From Methylococcaceae bacterium UBA659 (GTDB lineage Bacteria; Pseudomonadota; Gammaproteobacteria; Methylococcales; Methylomonadaceae), in NCBI GenBank assembly GCA_002299495.1, contig DBNZ01000137.1:1-12618 (forward strand): a stretch of 12,618 nucleotides of DNA, in the 5' to 3' direction. Below the pieces are notes generated by a model that was not told the DNA's origin, searched no databases, and saw nothing but the letters and a program-made list of their open reading frames with translations. Shown piece by piece: positions 1 through 6,725 of this stretch. Within the stretch, counting starts at the first letter, position 1, and every line of letters begins with the position of its first letter. A program made the translations under genes and the position numbers.

Positions 1-39
1 TTTTTTGCGGCTATGTGATCAGGCCATAGGTTGTCCTTT

Positions 40-77
40 GGTCTAGACTATGGCGTGCTATGTCCATAGGCTAGACC
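40..77 (-). terminator. Stem-loop overlapping the end of topA (possible terminator)
   Basis: GGTCTAGACTATGG (40-53) and CCATAGGCTAGACC (64-77) form a 14-base inverted repeat with one mismatch around a 10-base loop. The right arm contains the topA stop codon at 71-73, so a topA transcript would fold here as soon as it leaves the gene. No U-tract follows on the minus strand (the next bases are AAAGG), so this is not a classic intrinsic terminator. It could be a 3' stability hairpin, a Rho-assisted end or a protein-binding palindrome. A second, shorter pairing (CTATG at 11-15 with CATAG at 25-29) lies just beyond it. Bases 1-39 hold no gene that I can see. Confidence 0.35.
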
Positions 78-2386
78 GAAATGCCATTGACATCTTCAGG
101 ATTTCCCTCGTAAGGCGTGACATATTTGCAATCCGGCTGTGGGCAAACTTTTTCCGCACCGCGCCGTTTGGTCTCTTTGATCGTTAAAATAGGCCAATGG
201 CAAGAAGGGCAGCGCTCTTTAATAGGCGCATTCCATAGCGCGTAGGTACACTTTGGATAGCCTGAGCAGGAATAAAACACTTTCCCGGATTTGGACTTGC
301 GTTTCAGTATGCTGCCTTGATGGCATAGCGGGCATTCCACGCCGGTGTCCTTAGGCTTTTCCAATGGCTCGATATGCTTGCATTTAGGGTAACCGCTACA
401 ACCGATGAATTTGCCATAGCGCCCGCTTTTTATCACCAAGGGCGAATTGCATACTGGACATAAGCGGCCTTCAACGATTTCCGTTTCAAGCGTTGGCTCG
501 TTGTCATTACCCAAGTTGCGTGTGTAGGAGCAGTCAGGGTACTTGGTGCAACCAATGAAACGGCCATTGCGTCCTAGCCGTATAGACAACTGGCTGCCAC
601 ATTCCGGGCAATTTTCGTCAATGGCCTCTTGGGTCACATCTTTGCGTTGGACGCTTTCCTCTTTGTCATGAATAAGGCTACTGAAGGGGCCCCAGAATGA
701 ATGCATCAACGGTATCCATTCTTTTTCACCCCGCGATACGGCATCAAGGTCGTCTTCGAGGTTGGCGGTGAAGCCGTAATCGACGTATTTGGTAAAGTGT
801 TCGGTCAGGAATTTGTTGACTATACGGCCTACGTCGGTGGGATAAAACCGCTTGCTTTCCAAGGTAACATATTCCCGGTTCTGCAAAGTGGAAATGATGG
901 AGGCATAGGTGGAAGGCCGGCCGATACCGTGTTCCTCTAGGGTCTTGACCAAACTGGCTTCACCGTACCTAGGCTGCGGCTCGGTAAAATGCTGGCCGAT
1001 TAAGATGTCGTCCAACGGCACTGGACGACCCTCTTGCAAAGCAGGCAACAGGCGTTCTTGGTCGTCATTCTCGGCGTTGTCGTCTTTTCCTTCCAAATAA
1101 ACGGCTATAAAACCAGGGTCGGCGATGGTTGAACCCGTGGCTCTAAAAACATGTTTGCCGTCGCCGCAAGTGAGTTCGACCGCCATCATGTTGATGGTGG
1201 CATGGGTCATTTGACAGGCGACCGTCCGCTTCCAGATAAGGTCATAGAGCTTGAATTGCTCGTCGCTTAGATAGGTTTTGATTTGGTTGGGCCATAGCTT
1301 TGCAGAGGTCGGTCGGATGGCCTCGTGGGCTTCTTGGGCGTTTTTCGACTTGGTTTTGTAACTGCGCGGTTCTTTGGGAAGGGCTTTTTGGCCGTATTGT
1401 GCGGCGATCAGTTCACGGATTTCCGTTATTGCTTCATTGGATAAGTTGACCGAATCGGTCCGCATGTAGGTGATAAGGCCTTGGGTTTCACCGCCTATGT
1501 CGATGCCTTCATAAAGTTGCTGGGCGACCATCATGGTGCGTTTGGTGGTGAAGCCGAGTTTTCGGGAGGCTTCTTGTTGTAAGGTGGAGGTAGTGAACGG
1601 CGGCGCCGGATTGCGTTTGCGCTGCTTTTTCTCCACCTTGGCAACCAGTAACTGGCCGTCGGCCGCATCCGACAAGACCGCTTTGGTTTGTTCAGCCAGT
1701 GCCTGGTTGTTGATGCTGAATTGCTCCAGCTTGTCACCGTCGAAGTGAGTCAATTTGGCCTTAAACGCCTGTTCTTGGCCGTTCAAGACCGCATCTACGC
1801 TCCAGTATTCTTGTGAAACAAACGCTTCGATTTCCAATTCCCGTTCCACAATCATCCGTAATGCCGGGCTTTGCACACGTCCCGCCGAAAGGCCGCCACG
1901 GATTTTTTTCCACAACAATGGTGACAAATTAAAACCGACCAGGTAATCAAGCGCCCGCCGCGCCTGTTGGGCATTAATCAGGTTGGTGGACAGTTGTTCG
2001 GGACGGGCGATGGCTTCGGTGACGGCTCGTTTGGTGATTTCGTAGAACACCACCCGATGCACCGGCTTGTCTTTGAGCAGTTTTTTTTCCCGTAACAATT
2101 CCAGCAAATGCCAGGATATGGCTTCCCCTTCCCGGTCAGGGTCAGTCGCTAAATAAAGGCTGTCGGCAGTTTTCAAAGCCTTGCTGATGGCTTGGACGTG
2201 GCGTTGGTTGCGGTCGATGACTTCGTATTTCATGGCGAAGTCATGTTCTGGGTCAACCGCCCCTTCTTTGGGTATCAGATCGCGCACATGACCGTATGAG
2301 GCCAATACCTGAAAGTCCTTGCCCAAGTATTTCTCAATGGTTTTCGCTTTGGCGGGTGATTCGACAATAACAAGATGTTTGCTCAT
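71..2386 (-). CDS. topA: DNA topoisomerase I (type IA)
   Basis: This enzyme relaxes negative supercoils by cutting one strand through a 5'-phosphotyrosine link. The 771-residue protein opens with a Toprim domain: Glu9 in VIVES and the acidic triad Asp82, Asp84, Glu86 in TDPDREGE. The catalytic Tyr307 lies in GLITYMRTDS, and other family blocks are GGLSAGRVQS (164-173) and HGIGRPSTYASIIS (486-499). The C-terminus carries four zinc ribbons with Cys quartets at 593/596/613/619, 643/646/663/669, 685/688/707/713 and 726/729/748/753. E. coli TopA is longer (865 residues) with a different tail. The ATG start gives the usual MSKHLVIVESPAKAKTI beginning, although its ribosome-binding site is weak. It lies 80 bases downstream of smg. 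In E. coli the matching place beside smg is held by yrdD, a protein made of TopA-like zinc ribbons. A run of eight A occurs at codons 100-102. Confidence 0.98.
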   Translation of the reverse strand: MSKHLVIVESPAKAKTIEKYLGKDFQVLASYGHVRDLIPKEGAVDPEHDFAMKYEVIDRNQRHVQAISKALKTADSLYLATDPDREGEAISWHLLELLREKKLLKDKPVHRVVFYEITKRAVTEAIARPEQLSTNLINAQQARRALDYLVGFNLSPLLWKKIRGGLSAGRVQSPALRMIVERELEIEAFVSQEYWSVDAVLNGQEQAFKAKLTHFDGDKLEQFSINNQALAEQTKAVLSDAADGQLLVAKVEKKQRKRNPAPPFTTSTLQQEASRKLGFTTKRTMMVAQQLYEGIDIGGETQGLITYMRTDSVNLSNEAITEIRELIAAQYGQKALPKEPRSYKTKSKNAQEAHEAIRPTSAKLWPNQIKTYLSDEQFKLYDLIWKRTVACQMTHATINMMAVELTCGDGKHVFRATGSTIADPGFIAVYLEGKDDNAENDDQERLLPALQEGRPVPLDDILIGQHFTEPQPRYGEASLVKTLEEHGIGRPSTYASIISTLQNREYVTLESKRFYPTDVGRIVNKFLTEHFTKYVDYGFTANLEDDLDAVSRGEKEWIPLMHSFWGPFSSLIHDKEESVQRKDVTQEAIDENCPECGSQLSIRLGRNGRFIGCTKYPDCSYTRNLGNDNEPTLETEIVEGRLCPVCNSPLVIKSGRYGKFIGCSGYPKCKHIEPLEKPKDTGVECPLCHQGSILKRKSKSGKVFYSCSGYPKCTYALWNAPIKERCPSCHWPILTIKETKRRGAEKVCPQPDCKYVTPYEGNPEDVNGISV

Positions 2387-2403
2387 TTAAACCGTTAACA
2401 ATT

Positions 2404-2416
2404 CCCTAGTCTAGGG
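2404..2416. promoter_or_regulatory. Perfect 13-base palindrome upstream of topA
   Basis: CCCTAGTCTAGGG is a perfect palindrome about a central T, lying 18 bases before the topA start codon. The central spacing is too short for a good RNA hairpin, so a double-stranded operator is a more natural reading than a terminator. I found no convincing -35/-10 pair around it. That it binds a regulator is inference only. Confidence 0.25.
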
Positions 2417-2426
2417 TTGGATAAGC

Positions 2427-2456
2427 GGGCGGCCTTCTGGTTTGGCAAAGCCGCCC
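2427..2456 (-). other. GC-rich stem-loop between smg and topA
   Basis: GGGCGGC (2427-2433) pairs perfectly with GCCGCCC (2450-2456). Two more T-A pairs are possible inside after one mismatch. No T-run follows on either strand, so it does not look like an intrinsic terminator. Located between two co-directional genes, it could be an RNA-processing or stability element that separates topA expression from the upstream genes. The function is inferred from position only. Confidence 0.4.
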
Positions 2457-2466
2457 ATAATCCGGA

Positions 2467-2934
2467 TCAATGTAAATAGGTAGGGATCAGGTCGTAGACA
2501 ATGTCTTCCATTCTGGAGAAAGCCAGCTCCTCATCCGGCTGGCTTAGCAGAATCATCAAGACGATCCATTTCAGTTTTTCTAGTGAGATTTCGTCATCTT
2601 CCAAGGCCATCGCCCGGTCGATGACAATTTCACGGTTGGTCGGGCTGAGTATGCTGCTTTGTTCTAGGAACAATAAAAGGTTCCGGCAATCCATATCCAG
2701 TTTATCCTGTTCTTGCGGGCAAAAAACCCGAAAGGCCGTGGTTACGGTGGGCCGTATGCTGCCCTGTAGGCTTAAGGATTCTAACCAGTTAAAAGCTTTG
2801 TTGACTTCAAGCGGGCCGAATCCGGCTTCTTCAAGTTCAGTTTTGATGGCTTCGCTGTCGGGTAACATTTCAATTTCTTCTTCCATGTAGTTTTCAAACA
2901 GGTACATTAGCACATCGAATATATTTTCTTTCAT
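2467..2934 (-). CDS. smg: Smg family protein (DUF494)
   Basis: A 155-residue acidic, helical protein that matches the Smg/DUF494 family along its length (E. coli Smg is 157 residues). Recognisable blocks are FDVLMYLFENY (6-16), the central stretch FCPQEQDKLDMDCRNLLLFLEQ with REIVIDRAMAL (about 71-111), LKWIVLMILL (121-130) and the terminal LH. It has no signal peptide, no membrane segment and no obvious catalytic residues. The molecular role of the family is not established. Its conserved place next to dprA in many Gammaproteobacteria suggests a link to DNA processing or translation, but that is association only. It starts with ATG 15 bases after the dprA stop, with a poor ribosome-binding site (AAAGA), so translational coupling to dprA is likely. 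Confidence 0.93.
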   Translation of the reverse strand: MKENIFDVLMYLFENYMEEEIEMLPDSEAIKTELEEAGFGPLEVNKAFNWLESLSLQGSIRPTVTTAFRVFCPQEQDKLDMDCRNLLLFLEQSSILSPTNREIVIDRAMALEDDEISLEKLKWIVLMILLSQPDEELAFSRMEDIVYDLIPTYLH

Positions 2935-2949
2935 GGGCGGTCTTTAGGT

Positions 2950-4044
2950 TTATTTTAGTCGGGTATAGCAACCGCCGGGGACGGTTTCCAAGTAACCTTG
3001 CAGTTCCAAAATTAACAAAGTCGAAGCAATTTCTTCAACGGGCGATCCCGTTTGTGCCACTAAATAATCAATTCTTGTCGGCTCAAACATAATCAGATTC
3101 AATAATGTTTGTTGTTCCAGGTCAAGCATTGATTGGTTGTCGGTTGCAATAAATTTCTCATCTTGTTGAAAGTATGGGGGTAATTCTTCAAAAATATGCT
3201 GGGTTGTTTCGACCAGTTTTGCCCCTTCCCGGATTAACGCATTGCAACCTCTGGCCAAGGGATTGTGGATGGAACCTGGAATTGCGAATACCTCGCGGTT
3301 TTGTTCAAGGGCCAAACGAGCGGTGATTAAGGAGCCGCTTTGAATGGCGGCCTCAACTACCAGAAGGCCTTGGCTCAATCCGCTGATGATGCGGTTGCGG
3401 CGGGGAAAATGGTTGGCCTTAGCAACCGTACCCAGCGGAAACTCAGAAACCAAGGCGCCATTGCCAATAATTTGGGTTGCCAGGTCTTTGTGCGATGCCG
3501 GATAAACACGGTCTAACCCGGTTCCGGCAACGGCGACGGTAAAACCGTTCGCGGCCAAAGCCCCCCTGTGGCTAGCCGCATCTATTCCCAATGCCAAGCC
3601 GCTGGTGATGGTAAAACCGCATTCTGCTAAGTTTTTGGCAAAATTAAAAGCGGTTTCTTTGCCCATGGTCGATGGGTTACGGCTACCGACCATCCCGATT
3701 TGAGGCGAAGCCATCAAACTCGGGTTGCCGTAGACAAAGAGGACGGGTGGGGGGTCGGCAATTTCTTTAAGCTGGCGAGGGTAGTCTGGTGAGTTTATCG
3801 TTATGGCATAATGCCCGGCTTGGCCTAACCAAACCAGGTCCCGCTCAACGGCCACCCAATCGGGGTTTTTTATGGCGGGCAAGCTGGCCTCTTTTAACCC
3901 TAATGCCAAGAGCGCGGAAACAGGTTCCTTGAAAACTTGTTCTGGAGCGTGGGTCTCTAATAATCTAAGGAATGTCCGGCTACCTATGCCTGGCACACGA
4001 ATAAGAGCCAGCCAATAAGCAAGCGGGTTGTCGAAGCTTTGCAA
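2950..4044 (-). CDS. dprA: DNA-processing protein DprA (Smf)
   Basis: In naturally competent bacteria DprA protects incoming single-stranded DNA and loads RecA onto it. The protein is 364 residues (E. coli Smf is 374). An N-terminal helical segment of about 1-100 includes a helix-hairpin-helix-like RVPGIGSRTF. The Rossmann-like core follows, with GMVGSRNPSTMGKETA (117-132), SGLALGIDAASHRGAL (148-163), AGTGLDRVYPASH (173-185), FPRRNRIISGLS (213-224), EAAIQSGSLITARLALEQ (231-248) and IPGSIHNPLARGCNALI (255-271). A C-terminal winged-helix-like region spans about 308-364. The start is TTG at 4042-4044, chosen because AAGAGGG lies three bases upstream and the N-terminus matches the family. It follows the LysM gene by 14 bases. 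DprA is also kept in bacteria not known to be transformable, so competence is not proven by this gene alone. Confidence 0.97.
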   Translation of the reverse strand: MQSFDNPLAYWLALIRVPGIGSRTFLRLLETHAPEQVFKEPVSALLALGLKEASLPAIKNPDWVAVERDLVWLGQAGHYAITINSPDYPRQLKEIADPPPVLFVYGNPSLMASPQIGMVGSRNPSTMGKETAFNFAKNLAECGFTITSGLALGIDAASHRGALAANGFTVAVAGTGLDRVYPASHKDLATQIIGNGALVSEFPLGTVAKANHFPRRNRIISGLSQGLLVVEAAIQSGSLITARLALEQNREVFAIPGSIHNPLARGCNALIREGAKLVETTQHIFEELPPYFQQDEKFIATDNQSMLDLEQQTLLNLIMFEPTRIDYLVAQTGSPVEEIASTLLILELQGYLETVPGGCYTRLK

Positions 4045-4047
4045 GCG

Positions 4048-4054
4048 CCCTCTT
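4048..4054 (-). promoter_or_regulatory. Ribosome-binding site fixing the TTG start of dprA
   Basis: On the minus strand AAGAGGG lies three bases before TTG (4042-4044). It sits in the short gap after the LysM gene and supports the non-ATG start, since no ATG occurs near the N-terminus in this frame. Confidence 0.6.
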
Positions 4055-4058
4055 AACT

Positions 4059-5183
4059 TTACGGAGTTCTTACGATGTCCAGAATATGGACGGCTTGGCT
4101 GGCTTTCATGACTAAGGCGTAACTGACATGCTCGAAGGCGCGGAACACCATTAGGGTTCCTGCGGGTTCGTCCGGCAATTTGACGGTATCGTTTTTGACC
4201 CTGCTGTATGGGTCTTTGACCACCTCGCCCTTACGCAGAATCTCCAATTCATGGCCAATTTTTATGCCATCGACCGTACCTAAGTCTATTACCACAATGT
4301 CATTCTGGCCTATTTGCGAAACCCCTCTTAATACGCTGATGATGCTGCCGGCCAAAGGCAGATCGGGCGGCCTTGGGAAATACTGTAAAGTAAATTCCTC
4401 ATCGCCGGCCGGCATTAAACGGTCGCCCGCACGGATATCACTGTTTGATTTCTCAATAACCAATGTACTGGGGTCGCCTGGTTGCACTAAGCGGGCATCC
4501 GCCAGATAATCGGCCTCATAACCCAAAATATCCTTGGTTACGGGGCGGATATAGGGTTTTCCTGGACGGTAGACCACATAAGATTTTGGCTCTGACGGCA
4601 GGCCTGGGCGGACATAGACTTGATCGCCGCCCCCGGCTACTAGACGTTCCCCCATCACATTAATCACATAGGGGGCGTTTTCCATGTCGTACTGGCCGAC
4701 GACTTTAGGGGAGGACAAGAACGCCCTGATCTGTTCGGCCGGAAGCATTTCAATCGCTTTCTTCATCGGCACGACCCGGATACATGGCATCAGTTTGCCA
4801 TCGTCAGTAAGCGGTAAGTGTTCACGGCCTTTGCCGTAATCTTCCTCTTTTAGCACACAAGGGCTGGTGCCATAAACGCCGTCAGTCTGCTCAAAACCAT
4901 TCGCCCGGGTGACGCTGAGTTGGGGTACACCATTGACAGTTGTAAAATAAACGGTATCACCCGGATAGATCAGATGCGGGTTGTGGATCTGCCGGTTATA
5001 ACGCCACAATTCAGGCCATTGCCAAGCATGTTGGAGGAATTTACCTGAAATATCCCATAAAGTGTCGCCTTCGACAACGCTGTATTGGTCTGGATGGTTA
5101 GGGTTTACTTGTAGGCTTTCGGTGTAGGCGGCGTTACTAAAAAGTGACAGGAATAGCAATCCGAAGAGAGTTCTAAAAACCAT
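4059..5183 (-). CDS. tsaP: LysM-domain periplasmic protein, TsaP-like (type IV pilus secretin-associated)
   Basis: A 374-residue exported protein. Residues 1-19 form a signal peptide (hydrophobic LFGLLFLSLF, then SNA before the likely cut site). A LysM peptidoglycan-binding domain follows at about 34-80, with the hallmark YSVVEGDTLWDIS at its start and NPHLIYPGDTVYF at its end. The rest (about 90-374) is beta-rich with no enzyme motif. Cys109 and Cys134 could form a disulphide. TsaP proteins combine an N-terminal LysM domain with a FlgT-like C-terminal region and anchor the PilQ secretin to the cell wall. From memory, the P. aeruginosa homologue (PA0020) lies in the same place between def and dprA. 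The TsaP name rests on architecture and position; a generic LysM protein is the alternative. ATG is preceded by AAGGA (5189-5193) at five-base spacing. It is the first gene of the probable tsaP-dprA-smg(-topA) operon. Confidence 0.8.
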   Translation of the reverse strand: MVFRTLFGLLFLSLFSNAAYTESLQVNPNHPDQYSVVEGDTLWDISGKFLQHAWQWPELWRYNRQIHNPHLIYPGDTVYFTTVNGVPQLSVTRANGFEQTDGVYGTSPCVLKEEDYGKGREHLPLTDDGKLMPCIRVVPMKKAIEMLPAEQIRAFLSSPKVVGQYDMENAPYVINVMGERLVAGGGDQVYVRPGLPSEPKSYVVYRPGKPYIRPVTKDILGYEADYLADARLVQPGDPSTLVIEKSNSDIRAGDRLMPAGDEEFTLQYFPRPPDLPLAGSIISVLRGVSQIGQNDIVVIDLGTVDGIKIGHELEILRKGEVVKDPYSRVKNDTVKLPDEPAGTLMVFRAFEHVSYALVMKASQAVHILDIVRTP

Positions 5184-5231
5184 GTGGGTCCTTGGTATGA
5201 ATTGGTTGTCTGACGGTTTAGAGGCTTTGGA

Positions 5232-5260
5232 TTCAAAGTTTAGATGAATTCAGATAGAAT
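5232..5260 (+). promoter_or_regulatory. Candidate promoter for def-fmt-rsmB
   Basis: In the divergent 109-base region between tsaP and def, TTCAAA (5232-5237, 4 of 6 to consensus) and TAGAAT (5255-5260, 5 of 6) are 17 bases apart. They predict a transcript start near 5267 and a leader of about 26 bases that includes the def ribosome-binding site. Two GAATTC copies (5246-5251 and 5257-5262) lie 11 bases apart and the second overlaps the -10, so a regulator could bind there. For tsaP I see only an isolated minus-strand TATAAT (5275-5280) without a good -35. Confidence 0.35.
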
Positions 5261-5282
5261 TCCAGCGCTTAAATATTATAGT

Positions 5283-5288
5283 GGAGAG
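5283..5288 (+). promoter_or_regulatory. Ribosome-binding site fixing the TTG start of def
   Basis: GGAGAG lies four bases before TTG at 5293. It overlaps the region a GTG start at 5281 would encode. This favours the TTG start, which gives a Def of standard length. Confidence 0.65.
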
Positions 5289-5292
5289 ATTG

Positions 5293-5805
5293 TTGAGCAT
5301 TCTAACTATTCTTGAGTTTCCTGATGAACGGTTACGGAAAAAGGCGGTGCCTGTGAGAACCGTGAGCCCAAGCATCACAAAATTAGCCGAAGACATGCTG
5401 GAAACCATGTACCATGCCAAAGGCGTGGGTTTGGCGGCGACACAGGTCAATGTCCAGCTTAGGGTGGTCGTGATTGACGTGAGCGAAGAAAAAAATGCGC
5501 CGCTGTGCTTGATCAACCCGGAAATCATAGCCAAAGACGGCGTAAAAGAATCGGAAGAAGGTTGTTTGTCGGTGCCGACTTTTTATGAAAAAGTCAAACG
5601 GGCGGAGCATATCCGGGTCAAGGCCTTGGATAAAAAGGGGCTTGAATTTGAATTTGAAGCATGGGGTCTGCTGGCTGTCTGCGTACAGCATGAAATTGAC
5701 CATTTGGAAGGAAAGCTGTTTGTCGATTATTTGTCGCCGCTGAAACGGCAACGGATCAAGGCCAAATTGCAAAAAATCCACCGCCAGGAAAAAGTCCATC
5801 CATGA
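5293..5805 (+). CDS. def: Peptide deformylase
   Basis: Removes the N-formyl group from the starting methionine of new proteins, using a metal ion (Fe2+ in the cell) in the active site. Starting at TTG 5293 the protein is 170 residues (E. coli 169) and begins MSILTILEFPDERLRKKA, as the family does. An upstream in-frame GTG at 5281 would add four residues and consume the ribosome-binding site. All three family motifs are intact: GVGLAATQ (44-51), EEGCLS with metal ligand Cys91, and HEIDH with ligands His133 and His137 and catalytic Glu134. Its stop overlaps the fmt start in ATGA (5802-5805), so the deformylase and formyltransferase are translationally coupled. It is divergent from tsaP. Confidence 0.97.
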   Translation: MSILTILEFPDERLRKKAVPVRTVSPSITKLAEDMLETMYHAKGVGLAATQVNVQLRVVVIDVSEEKNAPLCLINPEIIAKDGVKESEEGCLSVPTFYEKVKRAEHIRVKALDKKGLEFEFEAWGLLAVCVQHEIDHLEGKLFVDYLSPLKRQRIKAKLQKIHRQEKVHP

Positions 5806-6725
5806 AGATTATTTTTGCCGGGACCCCAGAGTTTGCCGTACCCAGCTTGCGTTACTTGATGGCATCCGGCCATGAAGTCTGCGCGGTTTACACCCAACCC
5901 GACCGGCCGGCGGGCCGTGGCCGACAGGTGCAACCTAGCCCCGTCAAACAAGTGGCTGAAGCTGCCGGCATACCGGTGCTGCAACCCGCCCATTTTAAGA
6001 GTCAAGCCAATCTTGAGCAGTTCTCGGCTTTCAACGCCGACTTGATGGTGGTGGTGGCTTATGGGGTGATTTTGCCCCAGGCCATCTTGGATGCGCCTAA
6101 ATTTGGCTGCATTAACGTCCATGGCTCCTTGTTGCCGCGCTGGCGGGGAGCCGCCCCCATCCAGCGGGCGATTATGGCAGGTGACCAGGAAACCGGCGTC
6201 ACCCTCATGCAAATGGTGCTTAAGCTCGATGCCGGGGATATGCTGCATAAAGAGCATTACCGCATCGCACCCACCGATACCGCAGAAAGTGTTTATGGCA
6301 AATTGGCAGAATTGGGCGCCATAGGCTTGGCCGAGGTGTTGCATCAACTAGCGCAAGGGCATTTATCGGCGGCACCGCAAGATGACACGCAGGTGACTTA
6401 TGCGGAAAAGCTAGCTAAACAAGAGGCCTGGTTAGATTGGGGCTGTAGCGCGATAGAACTTGACCGGAGGGTGAGAGGGCTGAACCCTTGGCCGGTGGCA
6501 CAAACGTTGTATCAAGGGCAAAATTTGCGGATTTGGTTGGCGGAGGCGGTCGCCGAGCCGGTCGATTCCCAACCCGGAAAAATTCTTGTGCGGGCTAAAC
6601 AGCTAGACGTGGCTACCGGGGATGGCAGGTTGCGGCTAAAAGAAGTCCAGCTACCCGGAGGTAAGCAGATGTCCGCCCAAGCTTTCCTGAACGCCCATGA
6701 TCTTGACGGGGTGGTCTTAGGTTGA
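5802..6725 (+). CDS. fmt: Methionyl-tRNA formyltransferase
   Basis: Transfers a formyl group from 10-formyltetrahydrofolate to initiator Met-tRNA, marking it for translation initiation in the cytoplasm. The protein is 307 residues (E. coli 315). The N-terminal formyltransferase fold (about 1-205) begins MKIIFAGTPEFAVPSL and holds the catalytic residues Asn105 and His107 in CINVHGSLLPRWRGAAPIQ and Asp143 in KLDAGDML, which align with E. coli Asn106, His108 and Asp144. The C-terminal tRNA-binding barrel (about 205-307) includes VTYAEKLAKQEAWLDW and RVRGLNPWPVA. AGGAA (5785-5789) is a rather distant ribosome-binding site, and coupling through the four-base overlap with def probably matters more. 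The stop overlaps the rsmB start. Confidence 0.98.
   Translation: MKIIFAGTPEFAVPSLRYLMASGHEVCAVYTQPDRPAGRGRQVQPSPVKQVAEAAGIPVLQPAHFKSQANLEQFSAFNADLMVVVAYGVILPQAILDAPKFGCINVHGSLLPRWRGAAPIQRAIMAGDQETGVTLMQMVLKLDAGDMLHKEHYRIAPTDTAESVYGKLAELGAIGLAEVLHQLAQGHLSAAPQDDTQVTYAEKLAKQEAWLDWGCSAIELDRRVRGLNPWPVAQTLYQGQNLRIWLAEAVAEPVDSQPGKILVRAKQLDVATGDGRLRLKEVQLPGGKQMSAQAFLNAHDLDGVVLG

Noticed and set aside
701..1100. Plus-strand open frames inside topA
   Set aside because: They lie opposite a fully conserved gene and show low-complexity, shadow-type composition with no family resemblance.
40..2416. Cluster of CTAG tetranucleotides at both ends of topA
   Set aside because: CTAG is also common elsewhere in the window (for example inside fmt and dprA), so the clustering is not informative.
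5281..5292. GTG at 5281 as the def start
   Set aside because: It would consume the GGAGAG ribosome-binding site; starting at TTG 5293 gives the normal family N-terminus and length.
5238..5799. Minus-strand open frames across def
   Set aside because: They are mirror frames of the conserved def gene without starts, ribosome-binding sites or recognisable domains.
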